This document shows, one piece after another, positions 54,721 to 64,000 of a stretch of DNA of 64,000 nucleotides; position 1 is the first letter of the stretch; each line of letters begins with the position of its first letter. The notes under the pieces are model-generated. The model was not told the origin of the DNA, did not search any database, and saw only the letters and a program-made list of their open reading frames with translations. Source of the stretch: Massospora cicadina (lineage: Eukaryota > Entomophthoromycota > Entomophthoromycetes > Entomophthorales > Entomophthoraceae); assembly GCA_022478985.1 (NCBI GenBank), contig JAKSZP010000188.1:1-64000 (forward strand), written 5' to 3'. A program made the position numbers and the translations under genes.

Positions 54721-55790
54721 CCTCAAACAACATCAATTTGTTCTCATGAAAGACCAAGAAGATCTGAAATGAATAAGGAAAATCTAACTGGTATGAGGCA
54801 TGGCCCACCTTTTTAACAACGCGGTAAGGGCCAATCCTCTTTGTCCCATCTTCTTACATGGATGCTTAATAGGGATGTTATGAGCATCAAGCATCATGAG
54901 ATTTCTTCCTTGTACTCAGGATCCACTCGGCGCTTCCTATCAGTATACTCCTTATACACTTGCATTGCCGCCTCCAAGTTTGTGGAAACCCCTGGTGGAC
55001 CTTCTTGATTGTCTTGGCAAAGTCCACAACCGCTTCAACCTTAGACCCACAGTCGGGCTCCATGTTAAAGGCGGGGATAAAGCCATGGCTGGCAAAAAAA
55101 AGGGAACAACTGATCGAAGAATGCAACGTGTTGTTGTAACTAAATTGGGCCTTAGGAAGGTGAGAAGCACAATCTGAATGATCTGCGGCGGTGTAACACC
55201 GCAGGAAATGCTCCAAGCACTGGTTTACTCGTTCAGTCTGCCCATCTGATTGAGGGTGATAGGCAGTCAAATGGCAGGGGCGAATTTGAAGAGTCTTACA
55301 CAACTCTTCAAAAAGACAGAGGTAAATTGGGGGTCCCAGTCACTGATAATCTCTTGGGGGAACCCCATGGAGCGCAAACACATGCGTGATGAAGAGTCTA
55401 GCCATCTCAGCCGCGGTTATTATTGTTATGCAAGGAATAAAGTGGGCGAACTTTGTAAAACGGTTACCACCATGATGGCATCATAATCATCAGAGACAAG
55501 TAACTCCACAATGAAATCCACCAATAGGGAAGTCCTGGGCCCTTAAGCCTTTTAGACTGGTACCAAGAACCCTGATAAAGGTTGACAATTTCTTTACATT
55601 TGATTGCAGATCAGGCACTCTTTACAATACCGCCTCACCTGAGAAGGCAAGCCCTTCCAATTGTAGGTGCGATGTATCAACTCCAAGTTCTTTGCTTTCC
55701 CAGGATGACCAATGGTGATTCCATCATGATGGTCCCAGATGATTTCCAGGCGCAGTGGTCCAGAAGGTACCCAAAGGCGCTCCTGAAACC
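54721..55790 (-). pseudogene. Integrase of J
   Basis: Zinc finger HHDGITIGHPGKAKNLELIH plus CKECLIC (55594-55730; H-H-C-C all present). Core: VVNRFTKFAHFIPC (about 55420-55465, with Asn where the first catalytic Asp is expected), then a frameshift. The second Asp lies at ISDWDPQFTSVF (about 55320-55360). The open frame 54887-55303 has RPCHLTAYHPQSDGQTERVN, the third acidic residue, and AQFSYNNTLHSS. The C-terminal barrel follows. One frameshift separates core halves. Confidence 0.88.
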
Positions 55791-56460
55791 ACACCATCTC
55801 ATCCTTTACGTTTAACCCCTTGATAGGTCCTCTTGATTTAAAGCGCTCTTTGCAAGTACCATAGTTAGTTTGGCTGACAGCGGCTGAGAAAGGACAACCT
55901 TTCTGAACATACCATACTCCTCCGCATTTTCCAGAGGTGCAAGCGCTGGCCTGTTGGCCGGGGGAGAGGGAAGTTGAGACATTATTTTTATTTGGAGGAA
56001 TCATCACCTGTGTGTTGTGGACTTCTACTTCCTTTGGATCAGAAGCTAAAGCAGGGTTGCAGCTTAAAGCATCCGCCAAACCATTATCGTTGCCCTTGGT
56101 GAACTCGTAAGAAAAGGCAAATTGGACAAGGGCCTCATTCCAAGGGGTCTGCCGTGGGGTTAGGACATGAGGGGCGCGGTAGTACAGCTAGGCACAGTGA
56201 TCTGTACGTACATGGAATGGTTGGGTAGAGCCATGCAAGTGGTGACACCAATATGTCAGCGCCTCCACCACTGCAGTAATCCTTGTCGTAAATGGCGTAA
56301 TTTAACTCAGAAAGAGACATCTTCCTAGAAAAATATCCCACTGGATGCTCTACCCCTCCTTCGCCCACTTGTAACAAGGCGGCCGCTATGGCGAAGTTGG
56401 AGGCATCAGTAGACTCAATGAACTCCTTTGAAAGGGTCGACATGGCTAAGAACAGACGTG
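55791..56460 (-). pseudogene. RNase H of J
   Basis: ESTDASNFAIAAALLQVGEG (about 56360-56415) keeps the catalytic Asp, and VGYFSRKMSLSELNYAIYDK the second acidic residue. VRTDHCA near 56190-56210 is the third strand; NDNGLADALSCNPAL (56040-56090) closes the domain. Frameshift near 56270. Confidence 0.86.
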
Positions 56461-57345
56461 GACAACAGGGTGCACTTCACTGCTTGTAAAGCATCCTCCA
56501 AAGCGGGGGACCACTGAAGCACTTTAGCACCGCTAGCCTTGTATAAGGGAGCTGTCACCTCAGAGATATTGGGTGTAAACTTCTTAAGAAACGTACACGT
56601 CCCCAAAAAGCTCCTCAATTCCTTGAACGAAATTAGAGTGGGCCACTCATGAATAGCCTTCTCCTTGTCTGGAGTTATCATGTGTCCTTGGTCAAACACG
56701 ACGTTTTCCAGAAAAGTGACCTGGACTTGAAAAACTCACATTTACTGATTTTTAACGTAATGCAGGCGGCCCTCAACCTCTCTACCACTTGCTGAAGGTG
56801 TACTGCATGGGACTCACTATCAGGGGAAAACACAGGATATCATCCATGTAGGCAACCGCGCATAACCCTAACAAGTCTCACGAAGCAGCATCAATGCAGC
56901 ATTGAAAGATGGCAGGGGCATTCTTAAGCCCAAATGGCATGCCCCAAAACTGGAAAATAACTTTTCTGGTGCGCGATGCAGTTAACCACTCCTGGCCCTT
57001 CTTTATCCGGATTTGATTGAACGCATTGAGTCAATTCAACTTAAAAAAGACTTTCGCCTTCTCTGCATAACGCGCAATCTGTGAATCAAAAAAATGGAAT
57101 GAAGGTCAGGTACAGTCACATTGTTTAAATTTCCATAATGACACAAGGATGTAAAGTTACATTAGCCTTCTCCACAAAGAGAAACGGGGAGCAAACAGGA
57201 GATGTCCACTGAAAAATCGCGCCTTTGGATAACTGCTCCTTCACCCACACATCTAACGCTTCTTCCTCCCGGATGGTCAAGAGGTAATTGGGAGACAAAA
57301 ACGCACCAAATCCACCATGAGTTTGAAGTCACAGTCATACTAAAA
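56415..57345 (-). pseudogene. Reverse transcriptase of J
   Basis: [20 protein letters not shown] (X marks a stop), [26 protein letters not shown] (56890-56950), and the active site Tyr-Met-Asp-Asp at 56839-56850 intact (AVAYMDDILC). GHMITPDKEKAIHEWPTLIS, FKELRSFLGTCTFLKKFTPN (56580-56690) is the connection. Stops near 57030 and a frameshift near 56820 and 56700 break it. Confidence 0.88.
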
Positions 57346-57870
57346 ATGATCTGGTAGTGCTTCAGCTGAATCTGCATCAAAGGAAGAGGCCAAACCCTCC
57401 AAACAAGAAGGTAGGGGAACCACCACAGTGGGCTTCAGCATAGAGGCAAGGCTAAGGGTGTGAAGGTGGGGCCAGTGGGGCAAGTCACCCTGAGTGTCAG
57501 CCTCAGACAAAGGAACAACAAGTGTGCGACCATTCTTTACTGTTAGGGATAGGGTATTCTCTTTCAAGTTGGTTTCAACGTCAAACTTCCGCCACCACTC
57601 CACACCAAAAATGATAGGATACAGGAGGTTCTTGATATCTTGGAAGTGATCAGACAAGTGGTATTTGCCAACCTGATAGTCCACTGTCCCAACGACCTTC
57701 AGAGTGGGAATACCTTGGGACGCCCCTCCCATAACCATACCACCAGGCAAGAAATGCAGCCCAAGGTAGTCGGCTAGGCTCAGGTCCATAAAGTTTTCCG
57801 TGGCACCAGTATCCACCAGAATAGTGGTGCTGAATTTCTTTAAAGGGGAGGAAATGATAGAAGTCACTAG
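57346..57870 (-). pseudogene. Aspartic protease of J
   Basis: An open frame of 175 codons. TTILVDTGATENFMDLSLAD holds Asp-Thr-Gly-Ala intact. GLHFLPGGMVMGGASQGIPT, YHLSDHFQDIKNLLYPIIFG, VEWWRKFDVETNL follow, the normal protease fold and length. The rest is the linker to RT. Only the loss of upstream and downstream frames makes it non-functional. Confidence 0.86.
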
Positions 57871-57879
57871 GAAAATACC

Positions 57880-58622
57880 CAGAATGATTTTTGTTTAAAG
57901 CTGAAAACGCTAGTAACTCACCACCAAACTATTCATTTGGCAGTAACATGTCACCCTGGTGTGATTTTGAATCTAAGAATGGAAAGGGATACTTAACCAC
58001 TCTTACTACTGAGGCCACATATCACACCATATCTTCAGCAGGGGCATAAACATTCTAATATTGTATGCACAGTTCCTTTTCAACTTCCTGAGTTCTGCGA
58101 AACATGGAAAAGGTCAAAGGGGGATTCTGGGGTGATTTGGTACACAGGAATAGGTTCCTTCTCTAATCCATGAGAGAGCAAATATGGTTCAGAGGTATAC
58201 ATAGTGTTTTCATTATAAAACGCGTTTTTAGACATGAACGACCCTATTCCCATAACAGCAACGGAAAGCCAGACGTTATCCAAGGCCAACACCCCCAGGG
58301 CCATCTGCGCCAATTCCACTGGCATCGTCTGAATGCGCTGTCAAATTAAACCCCATTTATTAAAATTGAAATTGGTAATTTTGGCGGAAAGTTGGGGAAT
58401 CACAACTTCAAGACCTCAAAACGTCCATATCCACCAGGTACGAGCATGAAGGGTGGATACTTTCTAGTTTGAGGTAACCATAATAATGCTGAGTTGCTCT
58501 AACATTCAGGAAAAAGGGAAAACAGCAGTGCGGCTGACCACAGCCGAGGCCCTCAGCCAGCACCCACCATTTACACTTTGGAAAAGTTCCACACAGAAAA
58601 ATTTTGTGCACAAATTATAAAA
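57880..58622 (-). pseudogene. Short gag region of J
   Basis: About 740 bases between protease and LTR. An open frame 58080-58325 (PVELAQMALGVLALDNVWLS, SFMSKNAFYNE) shows no gag signature or zinc knuckle. It is shorter than a usual chromovirus gag, so an internal deletion is likely. Confidence 0.5.
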
Positions 58623-58636
58623 GGTTGGTCGACTAA
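58623..58636 (-). other. Self-priming site of J
   Basis: The minus strand reads TTAGTCGACCAACC directly after the LTR. Eleven bases (AGTCGACCAAC) can pair with GTTGGTTGACT of the LTR R region (59014-59024), with one G-U pair. That region is just upstream of AATAAA. There is no TGG-type tRNA site. Confidence 0.65.
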
Positions 58637-59483
58637 TGTAAGGAAAATGTCCATAACTCTCCTGTTTCCAGCGTGGTGGTGCTCGGTGCACAGAGACAAT
58701 ACATGGAAACTAGCTTTTAGTATCAAAGTTACTAGAGCCCAGCAGAGGGTGCTGGAGCGATAATAACCTAAGGGAAAAAGTGTGATCATGATATCAAACA
58801 AGTGACCAAAAATGACGCTGTGCACAAAGTGGAAAGGGGTAAATGACCCAGGTTGGAGGTAACCTGGGCGACCCAATGGTGCACAAGTTGAAATTTAATT
58901 ACATTTAGAATAAGGTGGTTAACATAGCGCGAGACCTCCTCAAAGAGGTCCACGCACAGGTTTGCTAGAGATAACATGAGAAAAATGGGAAAACGGGAAA
59001 ATGTTTATTGGGAAGTCAACCAACAAGGAGTGTTGGTAATGGGAAACAGAATCAACTACATCAGGGAAATATGGGGTTCACTAAAGTAGGGCCCAAGCAC
59101 TGACCCACCAATAGGCAAACACTACCATCCAAATTGGTCAAATACACTAAAACCATCTTCGATTGAGTAATTGATTGAAGTTGGATCTGACTTGAACGCA
59201 TCATTTTGTAAATGAAATGGGTTTTGAAACCCTGTTCCTTGACTAACTGAATGGAACAATCTGCATAATTAAGTAAGCCATCCGCTTTAACGCTTGGGCC
59301 GATGTAAGGGGCTGATCATTTGGCACATCACTAGTACCAACCTGGGCATATTTAGCCTGTGCCCAGCGTTGGTCTAGTGTATGCCTGAGGTCAGGAGGGC
59401 CTGAAGCCTCATCTTCTGGGCCTCCTGGCGCCCAGCCTTATCCTTAGGGTTGGTCCCCACTATGATGTCATTTAACCATGACA
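58637..59483 (-). repeat. 5' LTR of J
   Basis: On the minus strand TGTCATGGTTAAATGACATC to TTTTCCTTACA. Likely transcript start near 59024 with AATAAA at 59004-59009 (minus strand). Confidence 0.92.
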
Positions 59484-59488
59484 AGGAG

Positions 59489-61530
59489 AATACATTTGAA
59501 GTGGCTTGGCATCCCATGCGCGCCCACAGCTCAGGAATGAGTGGCTAGATAGTTAAGAAGAGACTGTGGGTGGGTGGGGTTGTGGAGGCAAAGGGGTAGG
59601 AAATTTTGGAGCAGGCCGCGTGTGACCAGTGTTGATCTGGTAGTATGGGGTTGGTGAACTTAGCGATCCAGGTGCCAAGAATTTTGGTGGTATGGGCCTC
59701 AAAGTTGAGCAGGCCCATACCACTACTATGGCGAGGGCCAAACGTGACATTTAGGTGCATAGGGGGAGGGCGGCCTAACCAAAGCCACCCTTGTAGGAGG
59801 GCATATAAATAGTCGAGGAAATAGGGGAAAAGGCAATAACGTGTGCAACAAACCAGACTTTGGCAGGAGAATAGAGTTGGCAAGCACAACCTGGCCTTGG
59901 ATGGTAGTTTAATGGGCTCTTAGGGAGCGATGCGCTTTGTGACATTGTCAAGGATATATTGCTCCATTACCAATGAGGCATACCCTCCCGCCTCCAGCCA
60001 CAATCCAAAATGGCGCACTGGACCAGCAGTGAGTCTTAGCACAAAAGGAAGCCCAAGCGGAAAGGTATGGGATGGCTGGGGCAAGCGAACCAGAGAGCTA
60101 ACTTCTAGAGCAGGCTGACTATGAGATGTTGGTGACCAGCAAACTTGGTACCGTCCAAGGAGAATGGTTATAGTTTTGCAGGCATTGAGGGTGGCGTTAG
60201 TAATCCTAGAGTAAACCTGGATAGTCGCCTCCGGCGCTCATGCATCATGGTTGTTAGACACCCCAACCACACAATTGTCAGCAAATTTCAGCATCTTAAC
60301 CAGTGCTTGGCCTTGCATATGGATACCAGCAAGGCGTGCATTCAAATTGCGCAAAAGTGGGTTGAGGCTGAAGTTGTACAATAGTGAACTTAAAGGGTCC
60401 ACTTGGCAGAGACCCCTTTGAGGGTGAGCCACATTAGTAGGGAAACTAGAGTCACGCACAGCCATTGTGGCAGATTCCGTGAGAAACACCTAATTAATGA
60501 ACCGGTGTGAAAGGTGGAACTTGTGGAGGCAGGCTTTGAGGTAATCCTAATTGACCCTACCATAGGCTTTTTGCTGGTCTAAGAACACAAGCGCTCCAGT
60601 AGCCGTGGATTGGCAGAAGTTGGCTACAGTGTGTATATTGTCCTATATAGACCGCTTGGAGATAGAACAAAATTTCTTGGAGGAGCTTACATCAGAGGCA
60701 ACTTCTCCTAGGCGGTTAACCAGAATTTTAGTTAAACTTAGTATCTGTTTTAATAAATGATATGTGGCGCCAGTTTACAAGTCTGGCTTATCCCTTACTT
60801 ATACAGCGTTATCATGTAGGCCTCATGGCCCCAGGAATGAGGCGCGTTTCTAACAGAGACTTGTTTATAGAGGCAAGCAACAAAGAGGAAAAATAATTAA
60901 AATATCTCTTGTAGAACTCATACGGAATCCCATCTGGATCTGGGCGCTTCCAGTGCGGTGCACCGCAAATGACATACCACAGTTCATCCTGATTAATCAA
61001 ATTTATCAAATCTGGGTATTGGGAAACATTGAGTATTTGTACACCATCGAGAAACTTGTCAATTTTTGCAGGTTTGAAGGTTCAGACTTATACAATTTGG
61101 AGTAAAGATTTGAACTTTGACTGCCACTTCATCCGGAGTGTCTTTGACGGAGTTGTCCAGCTGCTTCACCTGTGTTAAGGCTAAGCTCTGTCACAGTGCA
61201 AAAAATTTGTGGAAAAAGTAGGCGGAGCGCGTGTCCACTGCCATTAGAAATTTGCCTTAAACTGAACAAAAACGCGATGCTTGTGTTTTCTTATCAGTTT
61301 TGAAACAAGCAGACACTTCTGCCCACTTATGACCCCAAGCTGGACTGTACCCTGCAGCTGGGACATTAGACTCCAGGCGGTCCACTTATGCTAGCGTGTG
61401 CTTAATGACCACTGAAATGGCCCAAAAGCGACGTGATGACATGTGGCATGCCTGAAGGATGGTGTTTGATTTGAAGGTTGACCAGGTAGCTAGTGGATAA
61501 GCAAAAAAACGGTGTGGAAAACTCAGGTGC
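59489..61530 (-). pseudogene. LINE K ORF2 reverse transcriptase
   Basis: Reading right to left: RPDPDGIPYEFYKRYF (60900-60960), SINKSLLETRLIPGAM (60820-60870), VFLDQQKAYGRVN-like residues (60550-60600), PQRGLCQVDPLSSLLYNFSL (60370-60430). The active site at about 60273-60284 reads Phe-Ala-Asp-Asn (FADNCVVGVSNN) instead of FADD. The thumb follows (ALLQGWLWLGRPPP, 59760-59800). Numerous frameshifts. Same blocks as L1a 14990-16640. Confidence 0.86.
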
Positions 61531-63470
61531 CAAAGTTTTATTGTCCACTCACGCTGAAAACATGGGCTACGTGATCTTGGCTGGATGAAGTTTGAAACAC
61601 TTTGGCACCTGTGCCGCTTCGCTTGATAATGTAAAAAAATTTACCCAACCTGTGTTTGGAGAAATCAGCTTTTTCATTGTAAATTGTACATTGGGGGCAA
61701 AAGTTCAATGGGTAATAATAAGTTCTATGGGCAAGAATAAGGTCAATGCATGACATAGACATCTGCTGACTGTTGTGAACATGGGGACAGGACATGTTGG
61801 GGAGCAGCGGTGCATGTGTAAAAATTTACTGATGGTTGTTATCAGCAAGCAACCTAGTAACCTTTTTTACTGCACAGGTTCAGTTTCCTTGTGCACTTTG
61901 TTGTGTTATATAGAATGAATTATTAATTGATAATAGTATGGAGACTATTATCCATAGTTGAGTATGAATTATATTTCAGCCCAACGCTCATCCAGTATTC
62001 CCAATTAAATACTCGTGAAGTCATACTTGTAGGGACTTATTCCATTCCTCTTGTCCACCCAATATTCGCTTGGATATCCTAGTGACAATCTCTTTCAGCC
62101 CAACACACAGTTGGCAGCTATCCCTTATTTTAATTCCTTATTCTCTAGATCCCCGCTCAGATCTTTACTCTTTTCTCTAAGAGTCTTCCAATTATTGCCC
62201 TCTGCAATAATATCCTTGAGACTGAACAGCACAATGGAAGCTGATGATAGTTTAACTATATACTGAATGGATAATATTACTGAACTCAAAAATACTGTTT
62301 TATTAAATGCTGCTTTTACCAAATGCTGTTTTTTACTAAATACTGTTTTTTATTATAGTGAATACTAGGGAATATATATATTGGGGAATTCGGCTGTCTA
62401 ACCCTCAGTTGACACCTCTTCAATGAAATGGCAGCTGTTGCCATTGAATCACCCATCCTCATCTCGGAAGTGATGGTTTTCTTATCCTGGCTAGGATTCC
62501 ATCATTGGACATCCTCGAGACCTAAAATGGAAAGAGTTGGAAAACGTGTCCCTAACGTTTTCCTCTTGATCCAAGCGAACCAATAATATCTGGCTAGTGA
62601 CCTGCTTAGATAATGGGACTTATTACCCATTAAGGCAGGTCGCTCACCAACCAATCATTTGCTAGTTTCAGGCAGCATCACTCGCCTCACAACTTACTAT
62701 TCATTCCCAATCAGTCAGTGATGAAACCTGACCAAGCCCAATTGGTATACCTGATATTTAATCACTATCATATGCCCCTATTTTGTTGGCAACTCCGCCC
62801 AATGAGATCTTAAGTATTTGACAGGATCAATCCCTGATGGATATGACCAGGCGAATATCCCAAAATCCCCCAAATGTAGTTACTCCAAAAACTTGGGACA
62901 ACCGATTTCTGATTCACTTCACCTTAGGGAATTTTCCCCTAGAGATACCAAGTAATCTAGCAGGGTGGGAATATGGGCAAAAATCCCAACAGCATGTTTG
63001 GGGAGGGTATCAAAAAGCCCCAAAGTGGCTTTTAGAACGTGGAGCTTAATGTGCCCCTGTGGGTGGTAGGCAATAAAGGCCAGCAGTCAGTGGCCAGTTT
63101 GGACCAGCAGTTCAGGTCGCCCACCATAAAGGGATTAGGTGTAAGTGGGAAGGAACTTATGGCTGAGAGAAATTCCCAGTGAGCTGCACACAGATTGGAG
63201 CATAGATATTAACAATAGTGTGTACTTTATAATCCCACAAAAAGGACATGACCAGCACACAACAATCGAGACATGAAATTTTTGATATGAATTTAAACTT
63301 ATGGGTCACATGTATAAGCAACACACAGTGTGGTGACCAAAAGGAAAAGGAGTAAGGATCATGTTTACCCATGTGTCCTCAGCACTATATGGACAGTGGG
63401 GTTCCTGAATGGTCAGGGTGTCCACAGATAAATTATTGTGTAAAAAAACTTAGTTTCATAGCCCAGGGTG
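61530..63470 (-). pseudogene. LINE K endonuclease domain, split by solo LTR P
   Basis: Pieces 62997-63470 and 61530-61811. SPHCVLLIHVTHKFKF, VHTIVNIYAPI (63200-63230), VGDLNCWSKL with the Asp and Asn of GDxN (about 63100-63135). LKATLGL (63000-63020) is cut by P at 62996. The domain resumes with PHVHNSQQ, IDLILAHR, and the SDH motif reads Ser-Lys-His. Matches L1a 13960-14440 in order. Confidence 0.82.
61817..62991. repeat. Solo LTR P in LINE K endonuclease
   Basis: 1175 bp from TGTAAAAATTTACTGATGG to AAAAATCCCAACA, with perfect TSD GCATG at 61812-61816 and 62992-62996. The TSD lies at the exact point where LINE K loses homology to L1a. On the minus strand it begins TGTTGGGATTTTTGCCC, similar at the very tip to solo LTR Q (TGTTGGAATTTGAG), so minus orientation is more likely. 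No other copy is in the window. Confidence 0.88.
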
Positions 63471-63479
63471 GTGAGGCCT

Positions 63480-64000
63480 TGAGTCCATTGATGTTCAACG
63501 TCCCTATTGTGAAGGATCCCCCATTGCACCTTAGGTGCAATGGGAAGGGCCCCCATTCCTTTCCTGTGCTGCTAACTCTGCAGCAGTTTTAACCATGTAA
63601 TTGATGGTTTGTACAACCCCTTGAGGTCATCCTTCACTGAAGGTTTAGAATAATTTTGTTATTTGTTGCTTTGGGTTGACTTTCACTTTGATGTGCTCTT
63701 GCGGTGCACCATTGGAGGTCACCAAAAACTTGAGAATATTGGGTTGGTAGGATCGGTCTCAATCAGTTCAAAGTAATTGAACGGGTAATTTCAACTCAAA
63801 CATCTGTTCCGCAGGTTGGTGGGCCCAATCTGATTAGTGAGCGGATTCTCAAGCCGCTTCAGCTGCAAATGACTCAAAGTCAACTTGGGTTTGGGCAGAC
63901 AGAATCATGGACGCTGCTGACGCCACTGCCTTGGATGCTGCTTGATGTGCCTGATTGGCCTTTTTGTGCTATTGTGGGGACACAGGTTTTGTCTGAATGT
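63480..64000 (-). pseudogene. LINE K, ORF1 end and ORF1-ORF2 junction
   Basis: The right edge corresponds to about 13245 of L1a (PQ/HE-type start, then a QKGQSGTSSSIQGSGVSS-like Lys/Ala/Ser-rich tail of ORF1). The zinc knuckle would lie just outside the window. No sustained frame. Confidence 0.65.

Larger units (their letters stand above)
53540..59483 (-). mobile_element. Chromovirus J, complete, inserted in LINE K
   Basis: A 5.9 kb minus-strand Ty3/gypsy element. LTRs are 53540-54389 (850 bp) and 58637-59483 (847 bp), with perfect TSD AGGAG at 53535-53539 and 59484-59488. Gag (short), protease, RT, RNase H, integrase and chromodomain are in the normal order. RT Tyr-Met-Asp-Asp and protease Asp-Thr-Gly are intact. 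PPT on the minus strand AGTAGGAGAGGGTAA (54391-54405). It is the best-preserved chromovirus here but still has stops and frameshifts. Confidence 0.93.
52640..64000 (-). mobile_element. L1-like LINE K, split by J and P, runs off the right edge
   Basis: Minus-strand copy of the L1a family. Pieces are 52640-53534 (3' end), 59489-61811 and 62997-64000, about 4.2 kb. They correspond without gaps to about 13245 to 17517 of L1a. The 3' tail reads AGTCAGCCTTCCCC then AAAATTAAATTTTTA on the minus strand, against GGTCGGCCTTCCCC in L1a. It is strongly decayed and older than J and P, which sit inside it. Its own TSD cannot be tested because the 5' end is outside. Confidence 0.85.

Noticed and set aside
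61900..62990. DNA transposon or Helitron inside LINE K
   Set aside because: No terminal inverted repeats beyond the first bases, no transposase, and a 5 bp TSD with TG...CA ends fits a solo LTR better.
1..64000. A bacterial-type defence, toxin or biosynthetic system
   Set aside because: No operon, ribosome-binding pattern or prokaryotic gene; every substantial coding trace belongs to LTR retrotransposons or LINEs.

Overview
The window is a eukaryotic, repeat-only stretch. I find no host gene, tRNA, rRNA, CRISPR array or operon. Nearly all 64 kb is a stack of retrotransposons inserted into one another: Ty3/gypsy LTR elements, L1-like LINEs and solo LTRs, all broken by stops and frameshifts. 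Three Ty3 elements end their integrase in a chromodomain of the kind common in fungal chromoviruses. Four others appear to carry a dUTPase-like segment between protease and reverse transcriptase. From memory, dUTPase-bearing Ty3 elements have been described in a basidiomycete. I therefore infer a large, repeat-rich fungal genome, perhaps Basidiomycota, but this is not proven from the window. The element letters A to R are mine.

Layout. The left edge (1-1604) is a long LTR (M) inserted into the gag of a minus-strand Ty3 element (A, 1605-3667). From 4307 to about 52640 lies an old plus-strand chromovirus (H). It was split by a second chromovirus (F, 5689-34453) and by a minus-strand Ty3 element (I, 38948-51618). 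F was hit in its pol by a solo LTR (N), and its 3' LTR was hit twice, by B (12158-25420, minus) and C (25892-33661, plus). B carries one LINE in each LTR: L1a at 12244-17517 and L1b at 23088-24838. C carries two solo LTRs (R at 26883-27372 and Q at 29054-30024). I carries a complete element D (40630-46747). The right part (about 52640 to beyond 64000) is a minus-strand LINE (K), split by a third chromovirus (J, 53540-59483) and by a solo LTR (P, 61817-62991).

Most of these boundaries rest on target-site duplications (TSDs) read directly: AGTGT around C, CACTT around B, AGTAC around Q, TCTAT around R, AGGAG around J, GCATG around P, GTTGG/GTTGA around D, ATACA/ATACC around I, and 15-18 bp duplications around the two LINEs. 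When B and C are removed, the three pieces of the F 3' LTR add to 1282 bp, against 1278 bp for its 5' LTR.

How the parts worked. Two priming systems are visible. Elements A, B, C, D and I carry a tRNA-type primer-binding site next to the 5' LTR. Chromoviruses F and J instead carry a short sequence complementary to the start of the transcript, as in self-priming Tf1-type elements. Almost every element has lost at least one catalytic residue, often Asp to Asn through G-to-A change, and LTR pairs differ largely by transitions, several at CpG. The most intact piece is the L1b open reading frame of about 500 codons.
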